Both the position numbers and the translations under genes were made by a program. Source: Prescottella subtropica (GTDB lineage Bacteria; Actinomycetota; Actinomycetes; Mycobacteriales; Mycobacteriaceae). Taken from it: a stretch of DNA of 64,000 nucleotides. Every line of letters starts with the position of its first letter. Positions within the stretch are counted from its first letter, which is position 1. Shown here one piece after another: positions 17,453 through 29,002 of the stretch. Under the pieces are notes generated by a model. That model saw nothing but the letters and a program-made list of their open reading frames with translations. It had not been told where the DNA came from and did not search any database. The stretch is taken from contig NZ_SKCH01000008.1 of the NCBI RefSeq assembly GCF_005434945.1, positions 86,234 through 150,233 on the forward strand, in the 5' to 3' direction.

Positions 17453-18979
17453 ATGGCGACACCCGCCAGGAAGCCCGCGAGTACTCGCTCCGGACTGTTC
17501 CGCACCAAATCGATCGAGCAGTCGATCCGCGAGACCGACGAACCCGAGACCAAACTCCGCAAGGATCTGACGGGGTGGGATCTGACGGTCTTCGGTGTCG
17601 CGGTGGTGATCGGCGCGGGCATCTTCACGCTGACGGCGCGGACCGCCGGCAACGTCGCCGGGCCGTCGGTGTCCCTCGCGTTCGTGTTCGCGTCGATCGC
17701 GTGCGCGTTCGCGGCCCTGTGCTACGCCGAGTTCGCGTCCACCGTGCCCGTCGCCGGCAGCGCGTACACGTTCTCGTACGCCACGTTCGGTGAGTTCGTC
17801 GCGTGGATCATCGGGTGGGACCTCATCCTGGAATTCGCGCTCGCGGCGGCCGTCGTCTCGAAGGGGTGGTCGCTGTATCTCGGTGAGGTGCTCGGCGGTT
17901 CGCGGACGATCCTCCATCTCGGCCCGCTGGACATCGACTGGGGTGCGCTGATCATCGTCGCGATCATCACGGTGCTGCTGGCCACCGGAACCAAGGTGTC
18001 GTCGCGGGTCTCCGCGGTGGTCACCGCGATCAAGGTCGCCGTCGTGCTGTTCGTGGTGGTGCTCGGCGCGTTCTACATCAAGGCGGAGAACTATTCGCCG
18101 TACATTCCGCCGTCGGAGGCGACGGACACCGGCCAGGGCATCCACCAGTCGCTGTTCTCGTACGTCACCGGCGCCGGCGGCAGCGCGTTCGGCTGGTACG
18201 GACTGCTGGCCGCGGCGAGCCTGGTGTTCTTCGCGTTCATCGGCTTCGACGTCGTCGCGACCACCGCGGAGGAGACGAAGAACCCGCAGAAGGCACTGCC
18301 GCGCGGCATCCTCGGATCGCTCGCGATCGTGGCCGTGCTGTACGTCGCGGTCTCGCTCGTGCTCACCGGCATGGTCAACTACACCGAGCTCGCGGGCGAC
18401 GACTCGACGCTCGCGACGGCGTTCGCGCTCAACGGCATGGACTGGGCCAAGAACCTCATCTCCTTCGGTGCCCTGGCCGGTCTGACGACCGTCGTCATGG
18501 TGCTCATGCTCGGCCAGACCCGCGTGCTGTTCGCGATGTCGCGGGACGGACTGATGCCGCGGTCGCTCGCCCCGACGAGCAAGCGCGGCACCCCCGTGCG
18601 GATCACGGTGATCGTCGGTGTCGTCGTCGCCGTTCTCGCGGCCGTCTTCCCGATCGGCACGCTCGAGGAGATGGTCAACATCGGCACGCTGTTCGCGTTC
18701 GTGCTGGTGTCGATCGGTGTGGTGATCCTGCGCCGCACCCGCCCGGATCTGCCGCGTGGCTTCCGGGTGCCGCTGGTGCCGCTGGTCCCGATCCTGGCCG
18801 TCGTGTCGTGCCTGTGGCTGATGGTCAACCTGTCGGTCGAGACGTGGCTGCGGTTCCTGGTGTGGATGGCGCTCGGTGTGGCCGTCTACTTCGCCTACAG
18901 CCGCAAGCATTCGATGATCGCGGTGCGGGAACGGCAGGCTGCCGCAGCCGAGGCGGCCGGGGGCGGCACCGACAACTGA
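17453..18979 (+). CDS. APC-superfamily amino acid permease (Rv3253c-like)
   Basis: A 508-residue transporter with about twelve membrane helices. The start of the fold is clear: LRKDLTGWDLTVFGVAVVIGAGIFTLTA contains the unwound GAGIF substrate motif of the APC superfamily. FFAFIGFDVVATTAEETKNPQKALPRGI is the helix 6 signature of cationic amino-acid transporters. Length and position match Rv3253c of M. tuberculosis, annotated as a cationic amino-acid transporter. A TAGGCT -10 box (17415-17420) lies upstream and GAGGAGG precedes the ATG. Confidence 0.88.
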   Translation: MATPARKPASTRSGLFRTKSIEQSIRETDEPETKLRKDLTGWDLTVFGVAVVIGAGIFTLTARTAGNVAGPSVSLAFVFASIACAFAALCYAEFASTVPVAGSAYTFSYATFGEFVAWIIGWDLILEFALAAAVVSKGWSLYLGEVLGGSRTILHLGPLDIDWGALIIVAIITVLLATGTKVSSRVSAVVTAIKVAVVLFVVVLGAFYIKAENYSPYIPPSEATDTGQGIHQSLFSYVTGAGGSAFGWYGLLAAASLVFFAFIGFDVVATTAEETKNPQKALPRGILGSLAIVAVLYVAVSLVLTGMVNYTELAGDDSTLATAFALNGMDWAKNLISFGALAGLTTVVMVLMLGQTRVLFAMSRDGLMPRSLAPTSKRGTPVRITVIVGVVVAVLAAVFPIGTLEEMVNIGTLFAFVLVSIGVVILRRTRPDLPRGFRVPLVPLVPILAVVSCLWLMVNLSVETWLRFLVWMALGVAVYFAYSRKHSMIAVRERQAAAAEAAGGGTDN

Positions 18980-18999
18980 CTTTACAAATAAGCTCGATT

Positions 19000-19007
19000 G
19001 TCTAGAC
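19000..19007. promoter_or_regulatory. palindrome GTCTAGAC upstream of alkB
   Basis: A perfect 8-bp palindrome in the short gap before alkB. It could be part of an operator for the TetR-family regulator encoded at 20686. No clean -35/-10 pair could be placed. Confidence 0.25.
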
Positions 19008-19083
19008 GGCTTACATCTAGGCGCGTATCGTCCATTCTCGAGTGAGGTCGCTCACAGCAGCGACCTTCGGGAAGGGGACGACG

Positions 19084-20313
19084 ATGTCGAGCGATGTGGG
19101 CGACCGGGCCGTCGCGGCACCGGTGTGGCGGGACAGGAAGCGGTACCTGTGGCTGCTGGGCCTGATCCCGCCCACCGCACTGTTCGTCGCGACGGTCCTG
19201 GTGTGGGCGAGCAACCGGGTGGGGCTGGACGCCGTCGCCCCGGTCTGGTGGTGGATCGGGCCGCTGCTCGTCTACGGGCTGCTGCCGATCCTCGATCTGT
19301 GGTTCGGGCCGGACGGGCAGAATCCGCCCGACGAGGTGATGGAGCAGCTCGAGAACGACCGCTACTACCGGTGGTGCACGTACGCGTACATCCCGCTGCA
19401 ACTGCTCACCCTCGTCGCCGCGTGCTACCTGTGGTCGGCGGACGACCTGTCCTGGCTCGGGATCGACGGCGGACTGGGCGTGGTGTCGAAGATCGGGCTC
19501 GCGATCAGCGTCGGCTGCGTCGCCGGCATCGGTATCAACACCGCCCACGAACTCGGCCACAAGAAGGACGACCTCGAGCGCTGGCTGTCGAAGGTGACGC
19601 TCGCGCAGTCGTTCTACGGCCACTTCTACATCGAGCACAACCGCGGCCACCACGTGCGGGTCGCGACGCCGGAGGACCCGGCGAGCTCCCGGTTCGGGGA
19701 GAGTTTCTGGGCGTTCCTGCCGCGCAGCGTGTGGGGGAGCCTGCGTTCGTCGTGGCGGCTGGAGAAGGCTCGGCTCGAACGACTCGGCAAGAGTCCGTGG
19801 ACGCTGCACAACGACGTTCTCAATGCGTGGGTGATGTCGGTGGTGCTGTTCGGTGTACTGATCGCGGTCTTCGGGATCGGGGTGACGCCGTACCTGGTGC
19901 TGCAGGCCGTGTTCGGGTTCACGCTGCTCGAGACCGTCAACTATCTCGAGCACTACGGGCTGCTCCGGCAGCACACCGCGAGCGGCCGCTACGAGCGCTG
20001 CACGCCGGCGCACAGCTGGAACAGCGACCACATCTGCACCAACATCTTCCTGTACCACCTGCAGCGGCACAGCGACCATCACGCGAATCCGACACGGCGG
20101 TTCCAGACGTTGCGCAGCATGGACCTCGCCCCGAACCTGCCGAGCGGGTACGCGAGCATGATCATGCTCGCCTATGTGCCGCCGCTGTGGCGCGCCGTCA
20201 TGGACAAGCGGGTGCTCGCCCACTACGACGGCGACATCACGAAGGTGAACCTGCAGCCGAGCAAGCGGGAGAAGTTGCTCGCGGCGTACGGCGCGGACGG
20301 CGGTGCGGCATGA
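19084..20313 (+). CDS. alkB: alkane 1-monooxygenase (AlkB)
   Basis: A 409-residue integral-membrane non-haem di-iron hydroxylase that oxidises the terminal carbon of alkanes using electrons from rubredoxin. All histidine boxes are present: HELGHKK, EHNRGHH, NYLEHYG (the NYxEHYG signature of alkane hydroxylases) and LQRHSDHH. About six membrane helices are spread over the first 270 residues. The ATG follows GGAAGGGG; an upstream in-frame ATG at 19042 adds residues with no family match. Its stop overlaps the first rubredoxin start (ATGA). Confidence 0.95.
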   Translation: MSSDVGDRAVAAPVWRDRKRYLWLLGLIPPTALFVATVLVWASNRVGLDAVAPVWWWIGPLLVYGLLPILDLWFGPDGQNPPDEVMEQLENDRYYRWCTYAYIPLQLLTLVAACYLWSADDLSWLGIDGGLGVVSKIGLAISVGCVAGIGINTAHELGHKKDDLERWLSKVTLAQSFYGHFYIEHNRGHHVRVATPEDPASSRFGESFWAFLPRSVWGSLRSSWRLEKARLERLGKSPWTLHNDVLNAWVMSVVLFGVLIAVFGIGVTPYLVLQAVFGFTLLETVNYLEHYGLLRQHTASGRYERCTPAHSWNSDHICTNIFLYHLQRHSDHHANPTRRFQTLRSMDLAPNLPSGYASMIMLAYVPPLWRAVMDKRVLAHYDGDITKVNLQPSKREKLLAAYGADGGAA

Positions 20314-20477
20314 GCGCGTACCGATGCCCGGTGTGCGAGTACGTGTTCGACGAATCCGTCGGCGCACCCCGGGAAGGATTTCCCGCCGGGACGGACTGGA
20401 CGTCGGTGCCCGACGACTGGTGCTGCCCCGACTGCGGGGTCCGGGAGAAGATCGATTTCGAACAGGTGGGACCGTGA
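20310..20477 (+). CDS. rubA: rubredoxin 1
   Basis: A 55-residue rubredoxin with both iron-binding pairs: [12 protein letters not shown] and [12 protein letters not shown] (CxxC each). It should carry electrons to AlkB. The first loop differs from the second rubredoxin ([17 protein letters not shown] against [17 protein letters not shown]), matching the two AlkG subtypes known from Rhodococcus alkane clusters. Its start overlaps the alkB stop. Confidence 0.93.
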   Translation: MSAYRCPVCEYVFDESVGAPREGFPAGTDWTSVPDDWCCPDCGVREKIDFEQVGP

Positions 20478-20479
20478 TC

Positions 20480-20662
20480 ATGAAGGACTACAAGCTCTAC
20501 CAGTGTGCGCAGTGCGGATTCGAGTACGACGAGGAACTCGGCTGGCCTGACGAGGGCATCGCCCCGGGCACCCGGTGGGAGGACATCCCCGACGACTGGT
20601 GCTGCCCGGACTGCGGTGCGGCCAAGGAGGACTTCTTCATGGTGGAGGTCGAACGCAGCTGA
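20480..20662 (+). CDS. rubB: rubredoxin 2
   Basis: A 60-residue rubredoxin with [20 protein letters not shown] and [16 protein letters not shown], i.e. the full set of four cysteines. It starts 2 bp after the first rubredoxin; the ATG at 20480 has AGGTGGGA about 8 bases upstream, while a GTG at 20474 overlapping the previous stop would add two residues. In other actinobacteria this subtype is the one able to support alkane hydroxylation. No rubredoxin reductase gene follows it. Confidence 0.92.
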   Translation: MKDYKLYQCAQCGFEYDEELGWPDEGIAPGTRWEDIPDDWCCPDCGAAKEDFFMVEVERS

Positions 20663-20672
20663 GACCGGTCTC

Positions 20673-20678
20673 TAGGCT
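20673..20678 (+). promoter_or_regulatory. -10 box for leaderless tetR (alkX-like) transcript
   Basis: TAGGCT ends 7 bases before the ATG at 20686, the geometry of a leaderless promoter, so the regulator may be transcribed separately from alkB. Confidence 0.5.
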
Positions 20679-20685
20679 CGGTCCC

Positions 20686-21294
20686 ATGAGCGAGTCACCA
20701 CGGCGGACGCCGTACCCGGAGGCGTCCCGGCAGTTGCTGCGCGAGTCGATCATCGCTGCGGTACACGACCTTCTGCTGGAACGGGACTGGCCGTCGGTGA
20801 CGATGACGGACGTGGCGGCGGCGGTCGGGGTCAGCCGGCAGACGCTCTACAACGAGTTCGGCAGCCGGCAGGGCCTCGCCGAAGGGTATGCCCTGCACCT
20901 GGCCGACCGGTTCGTCGACGCGGTCACCGCGGCCGTGTACGCGCATCCGGGTGATGCGCACGCCGCGCTCGTCGACGGGTTCGCGGCGTTCTTCGCGGCG
21001 AGTGCCGTCGACCCGCTGGTGCGGTCGCTGCGCAGTGGCGCCGCCAAGCCCGATCTGCTGCGGATCGTCACGATCGACAGTGCCCCGCTCATCGATCGGG
21101 CGTCGAGGCGGTTGGCGGAGGCGTTCCGGCACAGCTGGATTCGGGCATCGGATGCGGACGCCGACATTCTGGGGCACGGCGTCGTCCGGGTCGCCCTCAG
21201 TTACGTGTCGATGCCACCGACATCCGATCGTGACGATGCGCGGGAACTGGCGGCGCTGCTGGCCCCGTTCGTGCACGTCGTCACCCGCACCTGA
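20686..21294 (+). CDS. alkX: TetR-family regulator of the alkane cluster (AlkX-like)
   Basis: A 202-residue TetR protein. The N-terminal helix-turn-helix is [39 protein letters not shown]. The rest is an all-helical ligand domain with no recognisable ligand signature. It sits directly after the rubredoxins, as Rv3249c does in M. tuberculosis; in related actinobacteria such AlkX/AlkU proteins repress alkB and respond to fatty acids. That role is inferred from position. Confidence 0.8.
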   Translation: MSESPRRTPYPEASRQLLRESIIAAVHDLLLERDWPSVTMTDVAAAVGVSRQTLYNEFGSRQGLAEGYALHLADRFVDAVTAAVYAHPGDAHAALVDGFAAFFAASAVDPLVRSLRSGAAKPDLLRIVTIDSAPLIDRASRRLAEAFRHSWIRASDADADILGHGVVRVALSYVSMPPTSDRDDARELAALLAPFVHVVTRT

Positions 21295-21370
21295 CCGCCG
21301 CCCGTCCCCGGCCGGTGATCGTCACCCGATAACCTGTGGGTCAGTTCAGCCGGTTGACAGGAGAAGCAGT

Positions 21371-22864
<1,494 letters not shown>

Positions 22865-22877
22865 CGGCAGAGCCGCC

Positions 22878-22919
22878 TGTGCGCACTTTTGGTAGTGGGT
22901 ACTACCAGAAGTGCGCACA
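22878..22919. repeat. dispersed hairpin repeat, copy 2
   Basis: An 18-bp inverted repeat with one mismatch and a 6-base loop (tgggta): left arm TGTGCGCACTTTTGGTAG at 22878-22895, right arm at 22902-22919. It starts 13 bp after the ahcY stop and ends 28 bp before the tmk start. Bases differ from copy 1 in both arms so that pairing is kept. Confidence 0.85.
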
Positions 22920-22934
22920 AGCAGCGCAGCTGCC

Positions 22935-22940
22935 TACTGT
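22935..22940 (+). promoter_or_regulatory. -10 box for leaderless tmk
   Basis: TACTGT (TANNNT) lies 7 bases before the tmk GTG. Its -35 position would fall within the right arm of hairpin copy 2. Confidence 0.45.
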
Positions 22941-22947
22941 GTCTCCC

Positions 22948-23589
22948 GTGGGAACTCTGATCGCCCTGGAGGGGCTGGACGGTGCGGGCAAGCGCACACT
23001 CGTCGGCAAGGTCGTCGCCCGACTCGAGCAGCGGGGTGTGCGGGTCGCGACACTCGATTTCCCGCGTTACGGGGCGTCGATCCATGCGGATCTGGCGTCG
23101 GAGGCCCTCAAGGGCGGTCACGGTGATCTGGCCGGGTCGGTGCACGCGATGGCCGTGATGTTCGCGCTCGACCGGGCCGGCACCGCCGACGGTCTGCGGG
23201 GCATGGTCGCCGCCCACGACGTCGTCATCCTGGATCGGTACGTCGCCTCCAACGCGGCGTACGGTGCGGCCCGCCTGCACCAGGGTGCCGACGGGGAGTT
23301 CGTGGCGTGGGTGGACGCGCTCGAGTTCGGCCGGTTGGGGATGCCGCGCCCCGACCTGCAGCTGTACTTGGACGTGCCCGTCGCGCTCGCCGAGGAGCGG
23401 GCCCGTCGCCGTGAGGCGCAGGACAGTGCGCGCACCCTCGACGCCTACGAGAAGGACAGCGGTCTGCAGACGCGGACCGGTGCGGTCTACCGTGAGTTGG
23501 CCACGGCGAACTGGAATTCCGAGTGGTGGACCGTTTCGCCCGATACCGATCCGGACGATCTGGCCGATAGGCTGACACTCGTGCAGTAA
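22948..23589 (+). CDS. tmk: thymidylate kinase (Tmk)
   Basis: A 213-residue dTMP kinase making dTDP for DNA synthesis. The P-loop reads LIALEGLDGAGKRTLVGKV, the DRY motif of the family appears as ILDRYVASNAAYGAARL, and the lid segment is ERARRREAQDSARTLDAYEKD. It lies between ahcY and mtrA as in mycobacteria. The GTG at 22948 lacks a ribosome site but is preceded by a well-placed -10 box; a GTG at 22939 would add three residues. Confidence 0.93.
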   Translation: MGTLIALEGLDGAGKRTLVGKVVARLEQRGVRVATLDFPRYGASIHADLASEALKGGHGDLAGSVHAMAVMFALDRAGTADGLRGMVAAHDVVILDRYVASNAAYGAARLHQGADGEFVAWVDALEFGRLGMPRPDLQLYLDVPVALAEERARRREAQDSARTLDAYEKDSGLQTRTGAVYRELATANWNSEWWTVSPDTDPDDLADRLTLVQ

Positions 23590-23672
23590 TCGGACAGTGC
23601 GCCGGACGGATCACCGAATTCGTGAGCGCGCCTTTCCACATTTCGCAGCCCCGAAGATGTAACGATAGGGAT

Positions 23673-24350
23673 ATGAAGCCAAGGATTCTGGTCGTCGACG
23701 ATGACACGGCGCTCGCCGAGATGCTCACCATCGTGCTGCGCGGTGAGGGTTTCGAGCCGTACGTGGTGGGGGACGGCAGCCAGGCGTTGGCCGCGGTGCG
23801 CGAGACGCGGCCGGATCTGGTGCTGCTCGACCTCATGCTTCCCGGCATGAACGGCATCGACGTGTGCCGCGTGCTGCGCGGCGAATCGGGTGTCCCGATC
23901 GTCATGCTGACCGCGAAGACCGACACCGTCGACGTCGTCCTGGGTCTCGAATCCGGTGCGGACGACTACATCATGAAGCCGTTCAAGCCGAAGGAACTCG
24001 TCGCCCGGGTGCGGGCGCGGTTGCGCCGCACCGAGGAGGAGCCCGCCGAGATCCTGAACATCGGCGAGATCATGATCGACGTGCCGGCGCACAAGGTGAC
24101 GCGCGACAACGCGCTCATCTCGCTCACGCCGCTCGAGTTCGATCTGCTCGTCGCGCTGGCCCGCAAGCCGCGGCAGGTGTTCACCCGTGAGGTGCTGCTC
24201 GAGCAGGTGTGGGGGTACCGGCATGCGGCCGACACCCGTCTGGTCAACGTGCACGTGCAGCGACTGCGGGCGAAGGTCGAGAGGGATCCCGAGAATCCTG
24301 AGGTGGTCCTGACGGTCAGGGGGGTCGGCTACAAGGCCGGACCGCCGTGA
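23673..24350 (+). CDS. mtrA: two-component response regulator MtrA
   Basis: A 225-residue OmpR-class response regulator. The receiver domain has the acidic pair Asp9/Asp10, phosphorylation site Asp53 ([11 protein letters not shown]) and Lys102 (YIMKPFKP). The C-terminal winged helix ends with [23 protein letters not shown] and [13 protein letters not shown]. MtrA is essential in M. tuberculosis and controls replication, division and cell-wall hydrolase genes. The ATG at 23673 gives the family N-terminus [11 protein letters not shown]; the stop overlaps mtrB as GTGA. Confidence 0.96.
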   Translation: MKPRILVVDDDTALAEMLTIVLRGEGFEPYVVGDGSQALAAVRETRPDLVLLDLMLPGMNGIDVCRVLRGESGVPIVMLTAKTDTVDVVLGLESGADDYIMKPFKPKELVARVRARLRRTEEEPAEILNIGEIMIDVPAHKVTRDNALISLTPLEFDLLVALARKPRQVFTREVLLEQVWGYRHAADTRLVNVHVQRLRAKVERDPENPEVVLTVRGVGYKAGPP

Positions 24351-26257
24351 TCGGATCTCGCCGGAACCGGCGGCGGCCGAACCGTGTGTTCGCGCCGCTG
24401 GTCCGCTGGGGCAGGGCGTCGAGCAACTGGCTCGCCCACGTGTGGCGGCGCTCGCTCCAGCTTCGGGTCGTCGTGTCGACCCTGTCGTTGTCCCTGATCG
24501 TGATCACGATTCTCGGTGTCGTGCTCACCAGTCAGATCACCGACCGGTTGCTCGAGGCGAAGATCACCGCCGCGACGGAGGAGATGGACCGTGCCCGGGG
24601 CACCGTCGAGGCGCAGTTGGCCGGTGCCGACGACAGCGGTTCGCTCAAGGTGCGGCTGGAGGCGGCCCGGCTGGTCCTGACGAACCGCGAACCGGACAGC
24701 GGGCAGAACGCGGGTTCGGCGGGCACGTTCGATCCGGTGCTCATCGTCCCGGGCGACGGCCCCCGCGAACCCACGTCCGCGGGTCCGGCGGCACAGATCC
24801 CGTCGAGCCTGCGGGATTTCGTGCGCGCCAACCAGATCGCCTACCAGTTCGCGACGGTCGCCGACCCGGACGGCTACACCGGCCCGGCGCTGATCATCGG
24901 CAGCCCGACGGCGTCGGACATCTCGACGCTCGAGCTGTATCTGGTGTTCCCGCTCGCGAGCGAGGACCGCAGTCTGTCGTTGGTGCGCGGCACGATGCTC
25001 ATCGGCGGCGCGGTGCTCGCGGTGCTGCTGGCCGCGATCTCGATGCTCGTCGCCCGACAGGTGGTGCTGCCGATCCGGTCGGCGTCGCGGATCGCGGTGC
25101 GGTTCGCCGACGGCCGGCTCAAGGAACGCATGCCCGTCCGCGGTGAGGACGACATGGCGCGGCTGGCGATGTCGTTCAACGAGATGGCCGAGAGCCTGTC
25201 CAAGCAGATCACCCAGCTCGAGGAGTTCGGCAACCTGCAGAAGCGGTTCACGTCCGACGTCAGTCACGAACTGCGCACCCCGTTGACGACGGTCCGGATG
25301 GCCGCGGACCTCATCCACGACAGCAGCGACGACCTCGATCCGATCCTCAAACGGTCGTCGGAGTTGCTGGTCGCGGAACTCGACCGGTTCGAGAGCCTGC
25401 TCGGGGATCTGCTGGAGATCTCCCGGCACGACGCCGGTGTCGCCGAACTCGCCTCCGAACAGTTGGACCTGCGGATGTGCGCGCGGGCCGCGGTGTCGAC
25501 GGTGCGCCATCTCGCGAAGGAGACGTCCACCGAACTGATCGTCGACCTGCCGGAGGAACCGGTGATCGCCGAGGTCGATCCGCGGCGGGTCGAACGGATC
25601 CTGCGCAACCTGCTGGCCAATGCGATCGACCACAGCGAGGGCAAGCCGGTGCTGCTGCGACTGCGGGCCGACGACGACGCGGCCGCCGTCATCGTGCGAG
25701 ACCAGGGTGTCGGACTGCGCCCCGGGGAGGAGAAGTTGGTGTTCAACCGGTTCTGGCGGTCGGATCCGTCTCGGGTGCGACGCTCCGGCGGAACCGGTCT
25801 CGGTCTCGCGATCAGCGTGGAGGACGCGAACCTGCACAACGGGGCGCTCGAGGCGTGGGGTGAGATCGGCAGCGGCGCGTGCTTCCGGTTGACGCTGCCG
25901 CGGGTGCGGGGCCGCAAGGTGACACGCAGCCCGCTGCCGCTCAAACCGACGGTCGGGAAACTGGTGCAGGGCCGGCCCCTGCCGGGGACCACGGCGGAGG
26001 CGGCGCTGCTCGCGGAGGGTACGACCGCGATCGACGTGCCCGCACCGCGGCACACCGGGCCCCGCACTGCGGACCCCGTGCCGGAGCAGGACGAGCAGGA
26101 CGAGTCGTACGAGTCGGGGGGACCGGGCGACGAGGGTGCGGCGGCGCCGTCCCGCCCCGCCGTGGACTATCCGGCGGACGCGAATTCGGCTGTGTCCCGG
26201 AGTGATCCGGACCGTCCGCTGCCGTCACCGTCGGCGGACGGGGAGCCCGAATCGTGA
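24347..26257 (+). CDS. mtrB: two-component sensor kinase MtrB
   Basis: A 636-residue membrane histidine kinase. A basic N-terminus is followed by one membrane helix ([23 protein letters not shown]), an extracytoplasmic domain to about residue 210, and a second helix ([21 protein letters not shown]). Then come a HAMP domain, the dimerisation helix with phospho-acceptor His307 ([14 protein letters not shown]), and the ATPase boxes [17 protein letters not shown] and GGTGLGLAI. The C-terminal 100 residues are Pro/Glu-rich and look disordered. It is coupled by 4-bp overlaps to mtrA upstream and lpqB downstream. Confidence 0.95.
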   Translation: MIGSRRNRRRPNRVFAPLVRWGRASSNWLAHVWRRSLQLRVVVSTLSLSLIVITILGVVLTSQITDRLLEAKITAATEEMDRARGTVEAQLAGADDSGSLKVRLEAARLVLTNREPDSGQNAGSAGTFDPVLIVPGDGPREPTSAGPAAQIPSSLRDFVRANQIAYQFATVADPDGYTGPALIIGSPTASDISTLELYLVFPLASEDRSLSLVRGTMLIGGAVLAVLLAAISMLVARQVVLPIRSASRIAVRFADGRLKERMPVRGEDDMARLAMSFNEMAESLSKQITQLEEFGNLQKRFTSDVSHELRTPLTTVRMAADLIHDSSDDLDPILKRSSELLVAELDRFESLLGDLLEISRHDAGVAELASEQLDLRMCARAAVSTVRHLAKETSTELIVDLPEEPVIAEVDPRRVERILRNLLANAIDHSEGKPVLLRLRADDDAAAVIVRDQGVGLRPGEEKLVFNRFWRSDPSRVRRSGGTGLGLAISVEDANLHNGALEAWGEIGSGACFRLTLPRVRGRKVTRSPLPLKPTVGKLVQGRPLPGTTAEAALLAEGTTAIDVPAPRHTGPRTADPVPEQDEQDESYESGGPGDEGAAAPSRPAVDYPADANSAVSRSDPDRPLPSPSADGEPES

Positions 26258-28056
26258 GAGGTGCATTGTCGCGTCGGGTGCGGCGTCGTGCCCGCACGAC
26301 GGTGCTGCCGGCGGTGCTCACGATCGTGGCGACCGTGGTCGCGGGTTGTGCGAACCTGCCGGATTCGTCGGCGCCGCAGGCGATCGGCACGATCGTCCGG
26401 TCCCCGGTGACGACGAGCGTCGAGGCACCGGCCCCGGGGCGCGAGCCGGATCTGCTGCTGCGGGACTTCTTCCGGGCCGGCACCGATCCGGCCAACCGGC
26501 ATCTCGCGGCACGCCAGTATCTGACCAAGGGTGCCTCGGAACGGTGGGACGACGCGTCGAGTGCCACGATCGTCGAGAAGATCGACCTGATCCTCGAATC
26601 CCGCTCGTCGGACCGGGCCGTGTACAAGGTGCGGGCCAACCGTGTCGGCCGACTCGAGGTCGGCGGGCTGTACCAGGCGATGGACGGCGATTACGAGGCC
26701 AAGTTCAGCTGGGTCCGGGTCGACGGGCAGTGGCGGATCGACGAACTACCGAACGGCGTCACCCTGGACCGGCCCGAGTTCCTGAACTCGTACCAACGCC
26801 GGTCGCTGTACTTTCTCGACCCGACGGCACAGACGGTGGTCCCGGATCCGCGGTGGATCGCGGCGGCCCCCGACCAGGTCGCCGCCCAACTGATCGGACT
26901 GCTCGTCGACGGTCCGAAACCGTCGCTGGCGGGTGCGGTCCGCAACGAACTCGGGTCCGGTGCGTCGATCCTCGGGTCGGTCACGAAGGCCGACGGCAGA
27001 TCCAGCCAGGTCGGAGTCGGCCTCGGCGGGATCCGGGTCGACTTCCAGGGACTCGGGACGATGAACACCCAGACCCGGGAACTGCTTGCCGCACAGGTGG
27101 TGTGGACGCTCACGAACGCCGGCATCTCCGGCCCGTACGTCCTGCTCGCGGACGGTCAACCCCTCGACTCGAGGTACCCCGACGGGTGGACCTCCGCGGA
27201 CGTGGCGTCGTTCAATCCGCTGGCCACGACGGGCGCGTCGGTCGTGTTGCACGCGTTGCGGTCCGGTGGCCTGGTCCGGGTCCAGGACGACACGGTCACG
27301 CCGGTGCCCGGCTATTTCGGGGCGTCGGACAACCTGCGGTCGGTGGCACTGTCCCGGGACGGGGCGCTGGCTGCCGCCGTTGCGGACACGCGGCGTCCGC
27401 ACCCGGCCGAGCAGAACGCGCTCGTCGTCGGAACCTACGACGGGAACGTCGCGACCGCTCTCGAGGCGCAGAGCGTGACCCGCCCGACGTGGGCGCTCGA
27501 CGGGACGTCGGTGTGGGCCGCGGTGAACGGGTCGACGGTGGTCCGGGTCGTCCGCGAGACGAGTACCGGCAAGCTCACCGTCACCGGTGTCGAGGCGGCC
27601 GCGGTCACCGCGCTCGGGGGGCCGATCACGGAACTGCGCCTGTCCCGGGACGGGGTGCGGGCGGGACTCGTCGTCGGCGGCAAGGTGTATGTCGCGACGG
27701 TCTCGAGGCTCGACGACGGCACCTACACGCTGACCAGCCCACGGGCGGTGGCCTACGGGCTGGGCAGCCCGGCGGTGTCGCTGGACTGGAACGGTCCCGA
27801 GAATCTCGTCGTCGCCCGGGACACGCCCGAGGTGCCGGTGGTGAAGATCGCGATCGACGGTTCCCGGATGGATGCGATGCCGAGTCGCAATCTCACGTCG
27901 CCGGTGCGGGCGGTGGAGGCGTCGCCGAGCACCGAGTACGTCGCGGACGCGCGGGCGGTGTTCCAGTTGAACGACAACGATCCTGCCGGGGACCGGTACT
28001 GGCGGGAGGTGCCCGGTCTCGGCGGCCGGGATTCGGTGCCGATCCTGCCGGGCTGA
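26254..28056 (+). CDS. lpqB: lipoprotein LpqB
   Basis: A 600-residue lipoprotein that in mycobacteria interacts with the MtrB sensor. The signal sequence has a basic start ([11 protein letters not shown]), a hydrophobic core and the lipobox VVAGC, with lipidated Cys32. A GerMN-like domain follows (about residues 200-340, including [17 protein letters not shown]), then a C-terminal propeller-like repeat region (about 345-590) with recurring LSRDG motifs. Its GTG start overlaps the mtrB stop (GTGA), making mtrA-mtrB-lpqB one coupled unit. Confidence 0.92.
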   Translation: MRGALSRRVRRRARTTVLPAVLTIVATVVAGCANLPDSSAPQAIGTIVRSPVTTSVEAPAPGREPDLLLRDFFRAGTDPANRHLAARQYLTKGASERWDDASSATIVEKIDLILESRSSDRAVYKVRANRVGRLEVGGLYQAMDGDYEAKFSWVRVDGQWRIDELPNGVTLDRPEFLNSYQRRSLYFLDPTAQTVVPDPRWIAAAPDQVAAQLIGLLVDGPKPSLAGAVRNELGSGASILGSVTKADGRSSQVGVGLGGIRVDFQGLGTMNTQTRELLAAQVVWTLTNAGISGPYVLLADGQPLDSRYPDGWTSADVASFNPLATTGASVVLHALRSGGLVRVQDDTVTPVPGYFGASDNLRSVALSRDGALAAAVADTRRPHPAEQNALVVGTYDGNVATALEAQSVTRPTWALDGTSVWAAVNGSTVVRVVRETSTGKLTVTGVEAAAVTALGGPITELRLSRDGVRAGLVVGGKVYVATVSRLDDGTYTLTSPRAVAYGLGSPAVSLDWNGPENLVVARDTPEVPVVKIAIDGSRMDAMPSRNLTSPVRAVEASPSTEYVADARAVFQLNDNDPAGDRYWREVPGLGGRDSVPILPG

Positions 28057-28097
28057 ATCCCGCGGCGACTGTCGGTGGAGGCGGGCACACTGGCCGG

Positions 28098-28763
28098 ATG
28101 CGCGGACTTCTGGATCTGATCCTGCCGGTCGAGTGCGGTGGGTGCGCGGCCCCCGGCACCCCGTGGTGCGACCGGTGCCGACGGCAACTGGCCGATGTGC
28201 CGATCGCGGTGCGTCCCCGCGTGGATCCGGGGGTGCCGGTGTGGGCGCTCGGACCGTACGCCGGGCCGCGGCGTCGTGCGGTGATCGCGGCGAAGGAACG
28301 TGGCCGCCGCGATCTGGCGGATCCGCTGGGGCAGGCGTGGGCGGGGGCGATCGCGCACCTGCGGCGGTGGGGCGAACTCGATCCGGCGCGGCCGCTGGTG
28401 CTGGTGCCGGCGCCGACGCGACCGCGGGTGGCGCGCAGCCGGGGCGGTGATCCGGTGTCGCGGGCGGCCCGGTGCGCGGCCGGTGTCGCCGGTGGGTGCC
28501 GGGTCGCACCGGTGCTGGCCATGCGTGTCGGGGTACGTGACTCGGTGGGGCTGTCGGCGGCCCGGCGGCAGGAGAACCTGTCGGGTCGGATCCGGGTCGT
28601 GCCTGCCGTCTCGGCGCTCCGCGTGGCGGCCCGCGACCGCGGTCCTCAGGTGGTGCTGGTCGACGACGTCGTCACGACGGGGGCGACGGCGACCGAGTCG
28701 GTTCGGGAGCTCGCGTCGGTGGGGGTGCCGGTGACGACGGTGCTCGTCGTCGCGGCGGCCTGA
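28098..28763 (+). CDS. ComF-family phosphoribosyltransferase-like protein
   Basis: A 221-residue ComF-type protein. The N-terminal CGGCAAPGTPWCDRCRRQL is the zinc-binding cysteine cluster, and the C-terminal VVLVDDVVTTGATATESVREL is the PRPP-binding loop of type I phosphoribosyltransferases; QENLSGRIRV is also characteristic. In naturally competent bacteria ComF acts in DNA uptake, but most actinobacteria with it are not known to be competent, and its role there is unclear. It follows lpqB, as Rv3242c does. Confidence 0.88.
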   Translation: MRGLLDLILPVECGGCAAPGTPWCDRCRRQLADVPIAVRPRVDPGVPVWALGPYAGPRRRAVIAAKERGRRDLADPLGQAWAGAIAHLRRWGELDPARPLVLVPAPTRPRVARSRGGDPVSRAARCAAGVAGGCRVAPVLAMRVGVRDSVGLSAARRQENLSGRIRVVPAVSALRVAARDRGPQVVLVDDVVTTGATATESVRELASVGVPVTTVLVVAAA

Positions 28764-29002
28764 CACCGATTCGCCGTTGTCCTGCGGATTCCGGCGATCG
28801 GGACGCATCGACGGGGCGACACACCGGTGAAATATCGCCGAACAGTGGCACACGGCGCGGTTACGTACTAGCGTCGCGTTCACACCCGAAGTCACAGGTG
28901 GGAGGTGATATTTCACGTTCTGATACCGGGTGGTTCCCCGCCCGGTCGAGATCGAACTCGCCGGTCTCACGACGTGAGCCGGCCGTTAATCGGGAGGTAC
29001 GA

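Noticed and set aside
21295..21370. SAH or SAM riboswitch before ahcY
   Set aside because: The gap is only 76 bp and holds a -10 box and ribosome site, with no room for the known aptamer folds.
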